Translations under genes and position numbers: made by a program
Notes under the pieces: generated by a model
Databases searched by the model: none
What the model saw: the letters and a program-made list of their open reading frames with translations, nothing else
What the model was told of the DNA's origin: nothing
NCBI GenBank assembly: GCA_030726065.1
Contig: JANREK010000035.1
Location: 1 to 64,000 of the forward strand
Source: Sediminibacterium sp.
GTDB lineage: Bacteria; Bacteroidota; Bacteroidia; Chitinophagales; Chitinophagaceae
Length of the DNA: 64,000 nt
Direction: 5' to 3'
In this document: piece after piece, positions 63,662-64,000 of the stretch
How positions within the stretch are numbered: the first letter of the stretch is position 1
Layout: each line of letters begins with the position of its first letter

Positions 63662-64000
63662 ATGCAAAACAATTCCCCCAGTACTTTAACTAAATTTTTT
63701 GGGTATGTCATTTCCTTTATTTTTCATCCCTTATTTGTCCCTACTTATTTTATTTTATATTTAATTAAAGTAGTGCCATTTGAATTTGTTGGAATTACCG
63801 ATTGGCAATTGCAGTTGCGTGTTTTCAGTGTATTTTGGCTAACCGCTTTTTTTCCTGCATTTGCGGTTTTTTTACTTTGGAGATTAAAATTTAGCGAGTC
63901 TATTTTTTTAAGAACACAAAAGGATCGAATTATACCTTATGTCATTGTGATGTTTTTTTATTGGTGGATGTATTATTTAAGTCGCAATTTCTCAGACCAG
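63662..64000 (+). CDS. Integral membrane protein, 3' end outside window
   Basis: The first 113 residues of a gene cut off by the window edge, beginning MQNNSPSTLTKFFGYVISF. There are three hydrophobic segments (about 13-35, 45-67 and 88-107) and no signal peptide cleavage site. It starts 13 bp after rpoN. The layout resembles PAP2-like membrane proteins, but the catalytic motifs would lie beyond the visible part, so no function is assigned. Confidence 0.6.
   Translation, partial: MQNNSPSTLTKFFGYVISFIFHPLFVPTYFILYLIKVVPFEFVGITDWQLQLRVFSVFWLTAFFPAFAVFLLWRLKFSESIFLRTQKDRIIPYVIVMFFYWWMYYLSRNFSDQ

Noticed and set aside
1..64000. tRNA, rRNA, CRISPR arrays, transposases, phage or toxin-antitoxin genes
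   Set aside because: Intergenic gaps are short, and I saw no tRNA T-loop pattern, repeat-spacer series, terminal inverted repeats or mobile-element genes. A tRNAscan or ISfinder run would settle this.

Overview
This window is a stretch of AT-rich bacterial chromosome from a member of the Bacteroidota, most likely the Chitinophagaceae or a close relative. The sequence evidence is promoters of the TTG-N20-TAnnTTTG type, ribosomal protein THX, DUF4286 and DUF5606 proteins, the type IX secretion component PorZ, the long two-domain IspG, a MetH split in two, and an arginine operon with an acylornithine (not ornithine) carbamoyltransferase. I see no rRNA, tRNA, CRISPR array, insertion sequence, phage gene or defence island. 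It reads as core chromosome, and the novelty lies in regulatory leaders, decayed genes and pseudoenzymes.

Layout. 1-3.6 kb (minus): small CxxC membrane protein, THX, HU, DUF4286 with exonuclease III, and an unknown exported protein. 3.7-8.3 kb: a LOG-family protein (plus), then metH as two adjacent genes (minus) behind a roughly 150-nt structured leader. 8.4-14.2 kb (minus): YceI-like protein, RecR, an Ig-like lipoprotein and a UvrD-type helicase fused to a Cas4/AddB-like nuclease. 14.3-16.8 kb (plus): SRPBCC protein and Kup potassium transporter. 16.9-20 kb (minus): GHL10-type glycosidase with MarR, and gcvH with vanZ. 20.1-21.4 kb: serS. 21.5-24.2 kb (minus): outer-membrane barrel protein, a decayed gene with two in-frame stops, and mqnC (futalosine menaquinone route). 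24.4-36 kb (plus): paired M16 peptidases, PadR with PspC, gcvT, a short SSB, ComB and a SWIM-SNF2 ATPase. 36-37.6 kb: a secreted SGNH hydrolase (plus) and, convergent to it, a YHS lipoprotein (minus).

37.8-46.3 kb (plus) is the centrepiece: an eight-gene arginine biosynthesis operon, GNAT-argG-argC-argD-argF'-argB-argE-argH. It is preceded by a 41-codon ORF that ends in tandem arginine codons and overlaps two RNA hairpins. This looks like an arginine-responsive leader-peptide attenuator.

46.4-64 kb: FKBP isomerase, a class D beta-lactamase-like lipoprotein that has lost its catalytic residues, ispG, an LpxL-type acyltransferase, an ArsR/rhodanese pair without a single cysteine, tsaB, RidA, an aldose-epimerase-like protein, a possible PliI lysozyme inhibitor, porZ, a GH3/beta-lactamase fusion, DUF5606, a DegT aminotransferase, rpoN (sigma-54) and the start of a membrane protein cut by the window edge.

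The strongest candidates for something undescribed are the arginine leader, the metH leader RNA, and the PadR operator palindrome that overlaps its own promoter. Function calls come from motif recognition alone; no database search was run.
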